Of a stretch of DNA of 64,000 nt, positions 36,662 to 46,168 are shown piece after piece. Every line of letters starts with the position of its first letter. The first letter of the stretch is position 1. This DNA is from Xylogone sp. PMI_703 (Eukaryota; Ascomycota; Leotiomycetes): positions 186,001 through 250,000 of the forward strand of contig JAJTUQ010000003.1 of the NCBI GenBank assembly GCA_021399445.1, in the 5' to 3' direction. The translations under genes and the position numbers were made by a program. Below the pieces are notes generated by a model, which saw only the letters and a program-made list of their open reading frames with translations, had not been told where the DNA came from and did no database searches.

Positions 36662-37806
36662 ATGCCCAACATGTCCAGGCCTTTGCCTCCGCTTCCAACT
36701 AACGTGCCCACCGCACCACTTGTTACCATTTCCCTCCAAAACCTTGAGAGCAATGACCAGGACGAACATGCTCGACTGTTCGAAGCCGCAAAGTCTATCG
36801 GCTTCTTCTACCTCGATATGCACAGCTCCGCCACGGGCGAGTGTCTGCTCAATCAAGCGAATAACTTGTTTGCTTTAATGGAAGACTTCTTTGATCTACC
36901 GTTGGAAGAGAAGCAGAAATATGATTTTGCAGCACAGAAAAAGTATTATGGATATAAAGGGATTGGCAAAGAGGTTGTGGATGGAAAGGGCACAAGAGAC
37001 CGGAACGAGATCTACAACGTAAGTTGCCTATAAGCATTCATCGAATGCTCTAGTTTAGGGAAATTGTGATCTAACGCTCATTATCTGTATAGATCTCTAA
37101 GGATGACCTGTTTTCGGTCTCGTTACCTATCGCAGCACCTGAGGTCATTAGCTGCCGCCGCCAAGATCTGAAGTCATACGCAGAAACGAACAATAACATT
37201 CTATTAACGCTCTACGACTCGCTTTCGAAATCCTTGCATTTGGATGCGGGTACTTTATCTTCTTTGCATCGTCTCTCAGCTCCCTCTGGCTGTCATATAC
37301 GTTTTATTCGCGCTCCACCTGCCGCAGAACCACAGTCAGCCAGCGCCGCTGCACTAGGGGAACATACCGACTTCGGCTCTCTAACCATTCTTATGAACCG
37401 ATTAGGTGGATTACAAGTTCAGCTCCCACGATCTCAGGAGTGGGTGTATGTCGTTCCAGTCCCCGGATGCGCAATTGTCAACCTAGGAGATGCAATGGTC
37501 AAGCTCACTGGGGGAATTCTGCGAAGTAACCTCCACCGTGTCGTCAATCCACCAGGTGAACAGGCGAGGGAAGTTAGACATAGTCTAGTATATTTCTCAA
37601 GGCCTGAGCATGATGTTATGCTGAAAAGGCTCGAAGGCGGTTTGATTAACGAGTTAGGGGTAGATGATGGGGATGCGAAAGAGGGCATCAGGAGTGAGGA
37701 CTGGTTGTCTCGGAGGCATTTAGGACGGAAAATTGAGTTCTTCAAAGGAGAGGAGAGCTGGGAAAAGGCGAAGGGTACAGAAGCGCGGAGAGAAATTGTG
37801 TTATAA
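36662..37806 (+). CDS. Fe(II)/2-oxoglutarate dioxygenase (isopenicillin-N-synthase-like fold)
   Basis: Cytosolic non-heme iron oxygenase of the DIOX_N/2OG-FeII_Oxy family. The N-terminal domain starts PLVTISLQNL and contains ARLFEAAKSIGFFYL. After a single intron (37020-37093, joining IYN to ISKDD), the catalytic domain shows the HxD pair in GEHTDFGSLTIL, the third iron ligand His in NLHRVVNPPG, and the 2OG-binding Arg in RHSLVYFSRP. Predicted length is about 355 residues, normal for the family. The ATG at 36662 is the first in frame. Such enzymes in fungal clusters hydroxylate, desaturate or rearrange the scaffold; the substrate here is not known. Confidence 0.88.
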
Positions 37807-38181
37807 ACGTTTTTAGACATGTGTAACGCCTGTAAGCATAAACAGGTGGTTCAAGAGGGTACAAGGTAGAGTAAAATCCCACAGAAAATAGTACAGAGTA
37901 AAACTTTAGCAACTATAATGATAGAATGAGAGTAACAAAAACCACTGCGTATGACTTATGCTGGTTTCTTGAAAGCATCTAACAAAAAGACGTATAAAAT
38001 TCTACCTGTTGGGAAGCTTTCTTGAATAGCTTCTAAGTTCTAATCCTAAATGCTGGGTTTTTTAAGTTTACTATTAAATGATAATATAAGTTTTTGGCTT
38101 TTTATGAGCCTAGATAAAATTCAGATAATGTCTATAGCTTGGAATCAGAGAAAGACTAAAACTATCAACTGTTTCTACTCT
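37807..38181. other. Intergenic between convergent genes, 375 bp
   Basis: AT-rich shared 3' region of the 2OG dioxygenase and the regulator. Nothing notable is seen. Confidence 0.6.
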
Positions 38182-40424
38182 TCATCCGAAGCAAAATTGC
38201 TTCGCAGCTATATGAGTCTGGTAAGCTTGTTTCCTGCCGATGACAGAACCCCACCAGGTCCCATTGCTACAAGGTGCATCTTGCTCTACCCACACATCTT
38301 CAAGCAGTGAGGACGCCGTACGGAAAAGATCGTAGCCACAAATTTCACCCCAATACTGGCAGTACTCTCGAATGCTCTGTCGCCAAAACGAATCCCTGAT
38401 TTCACATCCTGCGAAAAAGAGTGGAAGCAGCATCTGTTTTTGTACCATAGCTGTGCGACGACAAGCTTGGACGTGTTCAAGTACGAGTCTCGCATATGTA
38501 GCAAGCCTTGAAGGTGGGTCCGCCTTTCGATCCCATCGAAAGACTCTCGTGATATATACCAAGAGACCGTACCTCCAAGCCTCAATACAGTGCCACCGAT
38601 CGCGGTTCTGTTGCATATGTTCTTCTAATATATCGTCATGGATTTCCAGGGTAGGATTCTTGCAGTTGATAAGAGAAGTTTGAATCTCATCGACAAGCGC
38701 CAAATCTATTGTCTCGCACATTGAAGAAGCCTTCTCATTTTCTGCCGCAAGATTCGCCAGTTGCATCAGAGGAACAATAAGTTCTCTGGGACAGCCAACA
38801 AGATCAAAAAATGTCCAATAGTGGTCATCCTCCAGAGCCAAAAGAGACTCAAAATAGTAATACGGGAGTATGCATCCCTGCCGTGAAAGTAATGCTATTG
38901 TTGCATCCCACCTCGGAGTACGGTCAGCGTATAACATATGACTAGCACCTGAATATAACGTAATTACCACAAAAGCATGACGACTTGCGCTTGAACTCTT
39001 CGATCATGAACCCACATTCCTGCCCCGCCAGACAATCTGAGAAGTTGTCTAACCTCAGAAATACGAATAGCCCAATCGCTAAATGCAGATTGTGTCGCCT
39101 GTCTTGATGTTCATATTCTGACGAGTACACGCATATGAGGGCCTACATACGTACATTAAATAAAAAGAGCACCATTACTGTATCTAGGAGGGGCGCTCCT
39201 TGCAAGCCTGCACAGCTTTCAAATTCGTCACGATATAGCTTAACAGCGGTATTGTGGTGGCTAAGCACGTCAAAATGCAAGTAGTTATCTCTCCTTTCTA
39301 GTCTGCCAGCATGATGACAAGATACCGCTAGTACAGCATGTAGCAGAGCCTGGGATCCCCGAGAAGCTTCTAACCGGAATCGAAATGGATTGCTAGAAAC
39401 ATCCCCGGTTAGCGGAACGATACAGAAATTTTGATCATCTGCCATCCAGTGTCAGTGATATTCTTGTCAAGCTGTAACGACTCTTACACATAATAAGCAG
39501 GCTTTCGAATTTCCCAAACAAATCATCAAATAGAACAGGGCTTTCAAGGTTCATTGAGTTCTCCCGGAAATCTCTAAACGCAGAGGCAGAAGAACATTGC
39601 TCCCCAACAACATTCCATGCACCAGACGAGAGAACGGCCCTAGTAAAATTGCAGTCTGAACTTTCCACAACTCCAAGGATCCCAATGTCTTTAACAGTGG
39701 TAGACGACCAGATGCACCAATCCAGGAGACTTAATGGGGAGTCGGTTTGATAAGACGTCACAAATGGACGAGGAGTCTCTTTTAGTTCGCGTAAGTGGCT
39801 TGGGACGGTTATGCTATCATAAGTGCATTCATCCGTTCTAAGCAGAGGACTACCTCTAGTACATTGATGATGTGCACTGTTCAATGTGCCGGTATCTTGC
39901 GGAGTGGAAGTCCATTCCCGGGCTTCGTGAGGACAGACAGAGCTTACCTTAACACCAGGTTTACTAGTCAAGGTTCGCTTCTGGCGCTCGGCTTGTGCAG
40001 AATTGACAAATCTGAACCTCTGCAATCTGCGAGGCTGGGGTCTACCGTGTTTATCCCTCATGTGCATAGATGCTTGCAGTGACAAAGGTTCGAGGAAGAA
40101 AGTGTCATCTACCTGCTTTGGCGAAGTAGACACACTGTGCTGATTTTGCTGGCTCTTCTTGGGCCATGTCAGCGGGATGGGGTAGCCACCACAGACTATG
40201 TCCCTGCCAGAACAGGATGAGCACCGAGGCCGCTTTCGGTCACACTGCCGTTTGTTGGCAATACACGTATGGCAATCGGTTTTGGCAAATGCGAGAGCGT
40301 TTGTGCGAGACTGAGGTGGCGGATGAGGCATGGCTCTTGATCGCATGCGCTCGCCAGCCTTTGTCCTAGATTGTGGGCACCGAGAGGACGAGAATGGGAC
40401 ATTGAGCAAGGCAAGCCGGCCCAC
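38182..40424 (-). CDS. Zn2Cys6 transcription factor with Fungal_trans_2-type domain
   Basis: Nuclear regulator. The zinc cluster is CHTCIANKRQCDRKRPRCSSCSGRDIVC, followed by GGYPIPLTWP, a tail shared by many factors with the Fungal_trans_2 (ACR2-like) domain; this motif runs from about 40281 down to 40195. Splicing near 39430-39486 joins LIMY to DQNFCIVPLTGDVSSNPFR. A 55-nt intron near 38899-38955 joins VVMLLW to WDATIALLSRQGCILPYYY, which is the conserved core of the family. A further intron removes about 80 nt near 39082-39163. The frame is therefore intact. Starts at 40424, 40346 and 40331 are all possible; the last two give an N-terminus of more usual length. It is divergent from the acetyltransferase and is a second candidate regulator for the left-hand cluster. 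Confidence 0.8.
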
Positions 40425-40751
40425 TCGTGGATGAGGAAGGAGATCTCGAAGGGGAAATTAACGAAGCTGCTGGGTAGCGGAGGTCGCACATTCGCAAGCA
40501 ATCTTAGTCGTCTAAAAAGTCTCCCTCGAATAATTACCAAAAGCGTCTCTCTTGCCATATCAGGTTAGAGCTGGTGGCCTAGTCGCTGGATCGAGTACTA
40601 CGGGTTATATATAGAGACTAAGAAACGGCTCTGCCTACGACCCTGCTGCAGTTTCGGCGATACTGATACCACCTGCCTCCATCCTTCTAGTACATACAAT
40701 AGAACTAGAAATAAAGTCAAAATTAGAAAATACAACGAGTAGGTCGCTGTA
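40425..40751. promoter_or_regulatory. Divergent promoter region
   Basis: A 327-bp gap between the leftward Zn2Cys6 regulator and the rightward acetyltransferase must hold both promoters. No specific operator can be supported. Confidence 0.4.
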
Positions 40752-41535
40752 ATGGCGAGCATGGAGAAGAACGCAGAAGTTATCACATATGCTAGGACAC
40801 TCGCGAACACCCCATGGTGTGATGATTATGAGAAGATGGTTTCCGGAATGGTGTTTGTGTGCCTTCTACCATCTGCTACACAGGTTTGCTGACAAGGAGT
40901 ACACAAGATATAATTCATTTGTTCCGGAATTGGTAGAAGGCCGGCTGCGCGCTCGCAAGCTTGTCAAGAAATATAACGACTATCTACCAGACGACGCAAC
41001 CAGCCAGTCTTGGGCGCAAGGCCGTGAGGCTATCCTCAAAACATTAATTGGGCGCCTTGGGAAGGGCGTGGATATCGACCCTCCCTTCCGAGTCGATTAC
41101 GGATGCAACATAACCATCGGAGATGGCTTCTATGCAAATTTCAAGTACGCCTCTTGCGCAACACTGGCCAGCAATCCCGATAGCTAACGTATGAAATGCA
41201 GTATGGTCATCTTAGATTGTGCACTCGTGACAATAGGAGTTCGGACCAAGTTCGGCCCAGGAGTGAGCATCTTCGCGGCAACACATCCGACAGAGGTGCA
41301 GCTAAGGCGAGACGGCACAGACTACTCCAAGGAAGTTCACATTGGAAATGACTGCTGGATCGGGGGATACACTGTAATTCTGCCAGGCGTGACAATAGGT
41401 GACGGCGTCACCATTGGCGCCAGCTCAGTGGTGACCAGAGATATTCCAAGTTGGTCGATAGCTGTCGGGTCGCCGGCAAGGGTCATCAAGAAGGTTGACG
41501 CTATTCCAGACGTTGAAAACGCGTACAAAAATTAA
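40752..41535 (+). CDS. Hexapeptide-repeat O-acetyltransferase (maltose/nodulation acetyltransferase type)
   Basis: Acetyl-CoA-dependent trimeric left-handed beta-helix enzyme of the Mac/LacA/NodL family. The true start is ATG 40752 (MASMEKNAEVITYARTLANT). An intron then joins PWCDDYEKMVSGMVY to NSFVPELVEGRLRARKLVKKYN, the N-terminal Mac domain. A second intron (about 41144-41201) joins ANFN to MVILDC. The C-terminal half has the hexapeptide turns with HIGNDCWIGG, VTIGDGVTIGASSVV and SPARVIKK. Length of about 220 residues is normal. The substrate is a sugar or other hydroxylated molecule. It lies at the right border of the secondary-metabolism genes and may acetylate the product, but housekeeping sugar acetylation is equally possible. 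Confidence 0.88.
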
Positions 41536-41860
41536 TCAAATTAATCAAATTTTAATTAAATTCAATTTAATTATAAACTCAAAATAGTCAAATCAAATTA
41601 AATTCGAATTGAATTAAATCAATTATATAATTGATTACTTTGATTTTTTTTGCCAACGCTGATTTTATGGTATGGTTAAGTTGTTCAGGCCAAAATATAC
41701 TTATATTTCAAAGTACTTTATTCTACAGCTTAGTTATATTCCTTATTTCACTAATTTTGCTCTAACCACAATAACAATCATACCATTTGATAGAGAATTC
41801 AACATAAAATTCAAATATCATATTCACATTTATTCTAGGTGAATAAACGAATTATAAAGT
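41536..41860. other. AT-rich spacer with short palindromic AATTTAAT-type sequence
   Basis: Very AT-rich 3' flank of the acetyltransferase. 41536-41640 is built from repeated TCAAATTAA, AATTAAAT and AATTGA words in both orientations. No gene is present. Confidence 0.6.
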
Positions 41861-42091
41861 GTATCCCCTTGGCTGGTGAAACGGACACCTGTAACGCGCT
41901 TTATGTATACCCGTGGTTGTGTAGGCTACCGACAAGGAACGGTCACATTTGATTGGAGAACTCGACAAACAATTTACCGAAGTGTTCAAGATCGTCTTGC
42001 ATAATTTAACCGAGTCATAAAAAATAGAAAAATGGTCACAGCGCAAGAAAACGCGCTACAAGTGAGCCAGTTTCACCAGCCAAGGGGATAC
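41861..42091. mobile_element. MITE-like element, 231 bp, with 22-bp perfect terminal inverted repeats
   Basis: The left end (41861-41882, GTATCCCCTTGGCTGGTG...) is the exact reverse complement of the right end (42070-42091). The similarity continues inward for about 20 more bases with mainly transition differences (CACCTGTAACGCGCTTT against CACTTGTAGCGCGTTTT). The element is flanked by AAGT on both sides (41857-41860 and 42092-42095), a possible target-site duplication. It holds no transposase, only short frames, so it would be a non-autonomous element. Confidence 0.75.
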
Positions 42092-42724
42092 AAGTTTAGT
42101 TAATTTCAAATATCCGATTATGTAATTTTGCCATTTCTGGTATGGATACATTATACCGCCTTCCTGGGGCCTTGATCACGTGGGAAAATCCTCGAGTCGT
42201 TCGAATCGGATTCCGATTTACTCCAAAATCCGATTCGATCCGATTCGTTGGGAGCCCTACTCCTTTAATCCACAATCCCTTCACTGCTCAAATCTCCTCC
42301 ACATCATCAGGTCACTTACTCTCCCAGGACACAATCGACTGATGACTACAAGTCACTTGGAATGCTCAGGTGGCTTGTGAAAATCTCTAGGATACAGATA
42401 AAAACTTATATGGCACTCTTTCGGTAAGCTACGAAGTCGGTAGATGAGACATTCTCCTTCTGGCAAAGATGTTCAAAGAACCTCTTGTATTTTATCGCGG
42501 AACAAGGGAAAATATCAAAACCATTATACTCTTTCAGAATTTCCTACGGTCCAGCTCCTCTTTATGTTCTCGATCCTCGCCTTTGTTCTTGTATACCTTC
42601 TAGCTAGCTTAATTAGGAGAACGTTCCAGAGGTTTAACGTTGAGAAAATCAAGGTTAGTGAAATCAACTTTGCGACTCTGGTAGTTGTGTGAATCTTTCA
42701 AGGAGCACCTGATATTTGGATTTG
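42092..42724. other. Intergenic with inverted-repeat hairpin and a weak small frame
   Basis: CGAATCGGA at 42202 is followed by two inverse copies TCCGATTCG at 42229 and 42239, giving alternative hairpins. A frame at 42444-42692 (plus) has a strongly hydrophobic stretch followed by RRTFQRFNVEK and a GTTAGT donor, which could be a P450-like membrane anchor remnant, but nothing downstream continues it. Confidence 0.4.
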
Positions 42725-44452
42725 TTATACCATCAAAGAAGCCGCAAGCATGACTAGCCCGCCGAATCCATCCATGCCCGAGCACCACTCCTCCCAGTTA
42801 GCTGCGATTCTTGATGGAGCTCTGGTATTCAGTGTCGTGTGGAGAAGCATTTTATCGCCACTGTCTAGCCTATCATCACCCAGCTTGACTAATCTTCCAT
42901 CCACAGCTAACCCAAAGGCAGTTTGTACTCCAGGTTCCCTTTGGCTTTCTACTTTCCAAATGGACTCATCCTGTGCTTCCCATAGATTTTTGCCACCAGG
43001 CAACGGTGCTAGAATAAGATCTGCTGGCATATCACACCTGGCCGCTGGCTCGAAATAGACTAGCATGTTTACGATTCGATAGACGACAGATAGTCTTTTA
43101 GTTTGGTTAATTTCTAAAATTGTGTCGCTGAGATCGGATCGGTAGGAGCTTACCGTCTTCTTGATTCTTCAAATATCCAATTCTCCCAGTTTATTTCGAG
43201 ACCGTTGCTGCATGTAGTATCGTTGCCCGTGAGTTGTGTAGCTATTACCTGCATTATATCATCAGAGCCTAGGTAAGACAAGAGTAGAGGAACAAAATTA
43301 ACAGTCACTGCTGCAAGTAGCAGAAAATCGAGATTATTATGGTCTGTCTCGCCTTCATCCAGCCTTATGAGAATATATATGGAAATGGCTTGCATAGCAG
43401 TGAGCAATTCCCATTTGTTTAACCTCTGGTGCTAAAATAGTCCATCAACTCCTCGTAACTCTCTTTCCGGAACCGCTGTAAACTTAACTTACCTCTTCAC
43501 ATATGCGTTCGCATTCTAACCTCACGTTTTCCCAGAACAACCTTCGACCCCCCTTGACCTCATGGCTGATCATATGCACTAAGTTGATGCAGTTACTAAG
43601 TGGGTTTAAGTGATTGTCATCGACGTAACAAGACATCATCCGCGAATGGATATAAGGCGGAAGGGTATTCTGACGCATCATCATCAGAGGATACGATTTC
43701 AAGGTATGTGATATAAGATTAGTGATTCCCCTGACTCCGGCTCTCACACTCGGTCGACGGATAAGTAAACGAGGAGCACAATTTGGTAGCAGTGGTATCG
43801 CCGCCTTAAGAGAAGCACCGGTAGGCCGAACGTGAACTACTTCGTCTGTCGAAGACATCGGGCGATGAGCTAACGATGAGCGTCGTGATGAACCATTCTG
43901 GGCACTTATGTCATTTAGTTGCGGAGTGAGGAAACTGGTGAAGTCAATGCTTGAGTCACCCCAGTTCATTCCAAGATTCCCAAACTCAGGGTCTGTTAGG
44001 GCAAATGTGGTATTAAGAATCACATCGTGATTGTTTGCATCTCGGCAATTTTCAATACCGGGAGGATCTATCACCAATGATACATCCCTCTCCCGCCATT
44101 CGGTAGACGTGTTGTCACTGCCGTGGGTTCTTGATACTGTGTTTCTAGATGAGTTCGTTGGATACCGGCATTCGGTAGCCTTGGTTATACACCTGGAGCA
44201 TATGGGCAGCTTGTTGTCACAGCGTGCTTTTGCTCTTGCACAGCAAATGCAGGACCGAGATCGAGTAGTGCTGCCAGATCCTCGGGATCGACAGTAGTAA
44301 CCGTGCCTCTTCAGTGTCGATTCTAAGAAACGCACAGTTAGTACAAGTTCGGAGTCTCAGGATGGCATTCTGTAGAAGCGCCGCTCACGCTTATCAAATG
44401 GCTTATTGCATTGTTTGCACCGCAGAACGGGTTGTACATCTACTTCGGACAT
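42725..44452 (-). CDS. Transcription factor with adjacent C2H2 and Zn2Cys6 DNA-binding domains
   Basis: Nuclear regulator combining two zinc domains. Exon 1 (ATG at 44452, MSEVDVQPVLRCKQCNKPFDK) is spliced across about 67 nt to STLKRHGYYCRSR, completing a C2H2-type finger whose last ligand is Cys. This is followed directly by the zinc cluster CICCARAKARCDNKLPICSRCITKATEC. The C-terminal part, reached through introns near 43425-43495 and 43097-43155, ends with VNMLVYFEPAARCDMPADLILAPLPGGKNLWEA and SQREPGVQTAFGLA. This tail is conserved in fungal C2H2/Zn2Cys6 factors. It is intact after splicing and divergent from an SDR gene 377 bp away, a pairing that suggests local control. Confidence 0.83.
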
Positions 44453-44829
44453 TTCCAAACTTGGCTGCAATGAGCCGTACAAATTTTGAAGGGGAAGATT
44501 GATATGGAAATCCGTTGTATTTATTGGTGTTTGTATTTGTAAGCACGAATATCCCCGTTCAAAATTGGTTGTCGGGCGGAACAATTTGTAAATGCCAAGA
44601 ACTAGTCTCTCTCCTTCTCTCGCGAACCTAGAATTAACATTATTGGATTCAAATATCCGACAACGCACTGGAGAATTGGGATGGCTTTCAAATTGCCCAG
44701 TCTCATCTTCAAACTGGAGCTGCTGGCCTGCTTATATATAAATATGGGCACCGTCGCTGAAAGTATATGTCTTTCACTACACAATCATATCTATCTTTCC
44801 AAGTAACCCCAGTACATCTCCTAATCATT
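44453..44829. promoter_or_regulatory. Divergent promoter region between regulator and SDR
   Basis: 377 bp separate the two start codons. Both promoters must be here. No operator can be assigned. Confidence 0.4.
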
Positions 44830-45778
44830 ATGGCCCCCTTTCCATCCCCGACCTCAACATGGCACACAGAAACTTATGAATCACTGTCTCCCTCTCGTCC
44901 TGAGCTTTCCGCCAAAGGCAAGATCGTGGTAGTGACGGGAGGTGGGACCGGCATCGGTGCAGAAACCGCTCACTACTTTGCTGAAGCAGGTGCGTCTCGC
45001 ATTGCTCTCCTTGGCCGTCGAGAGCAGCCGCTTCTCGACACGAAGACCTCCATCGAGCACAAATTCCCTGGGGTCGAGGTTTTCGTCGCCCCCACCGATG
45101 TCACAAAAAAGAGCGAAGTTGACATTGCCTTTGGCAAATTTGCCGGTAACCAAAAAATACACGTGCTGGTGAGCAACGCGGCGATAATTGGACCCCAGGA
45201 TCCGGTAGGGGTTGTAGATGGTGACAACTTTCTCGAAGCTACTCATCAAAACCTCAGAGGAGCGTTATTCGTTGCGCAAGCGTTTCTGCACCATGCTTCG
45301 GTGGACGCAGTGGCGATCGATGTCTCTTCATCTGCCGCACACCTCAATTTTGGGCCCGGATTTGCTTCATATAGTGTTGCCAAACTAGCCGTATATAGGC
45401 TGTGGGATACTCTAGCCTTCGCAAACCCAGAACTGAGTATCTTCCATGTGCAGCCAGGTGTCGTTGATACCGCCATGAATAGAGAAGCGGGGGGTATCGC
45501 TGCTCTCGGCTTTGAGGATGATAGTAAGTGGCATAGCCGCTTGTCGAGTGAAGAACTATGAACCTGACTTCTGCTTAGTCTCCCTACCAGCGAGCTTCAA
45601 TGTTTGGCTAGCCAGTCCTGAAGCGCGATTTCTCAAAGGAAAGTTTCTGTGGGCAAATTGGGATGTAGACGAGCTCAAGGCGAAGGCCCAGGAAATTGAA
45701 AAGAGTACGTATCTTAACATTGGGCTTACTGGATGGCCATTTCAAAGCACCGGTTGGGAACCTTCGTGGAAAGCATGA
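44830..45778 (+). CDS. Short-chain dehydrogenase/reductase
   Basis: Classical SDR of about 297 residues with an NAD(P)-binding Rossmann fold. The cofactor motif is TGGGTGIG, the structural motif is SNAA, the catalytic Ser lies in DVSSSAA and the active-site pair is YSVAK. One intron (45523-45578) joins FEDD to ISLPASFNVWLASPEARFLKGKFLWANWDV, the C-terminus typical of a fungal SDR subgroup. The ATG at 44830 (MAPFPSPTSTW) is preferred over the in-frame ATG at 44767, which would add a hydrophobic extension. Substrate is unknown. Divergent to a C2H2/Zn2Cys6 regulator. Confidence 0.88.
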
Positions 45779-46168
45779 CACTAGTCTCAATGCTCTTTCA
45801 GCATTTGGCAAATCAGAAGCCTGAGAAGACAATATAGATGCAGCTTTTTGTCGGCCGATACGATACTTACTATATATTAAAGTTCCTCTAGTATTGCACA
45901 CCAGGACCTCTTAGCATATGAGTATACTTCTTAGCTTTGTACTTCCGTGCTCAGCTACGACGATGACTGAGTTTATTATAGCCTTCCCATATCGACTATT
46001 TGTATCATTCATTCAGAATATCACCTATAAACTTTACATGTGAGACGTCATTTCTCAAATTGGAGCGGTGTAGGGTTCTGTACGCGTCAATATACCGTTA
46101 TAGTAAGCCTTCAAACTTTGAAAAACAGATTGAAAGAGCTAGATTCCAGTTGTTTATTAAGAAAATTT
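45779..46168. other. Intergenic between convergent genes, 390 bp
   Basis: AT-rich 3' flanks. Nothing recognised. Confidence 0.6.
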
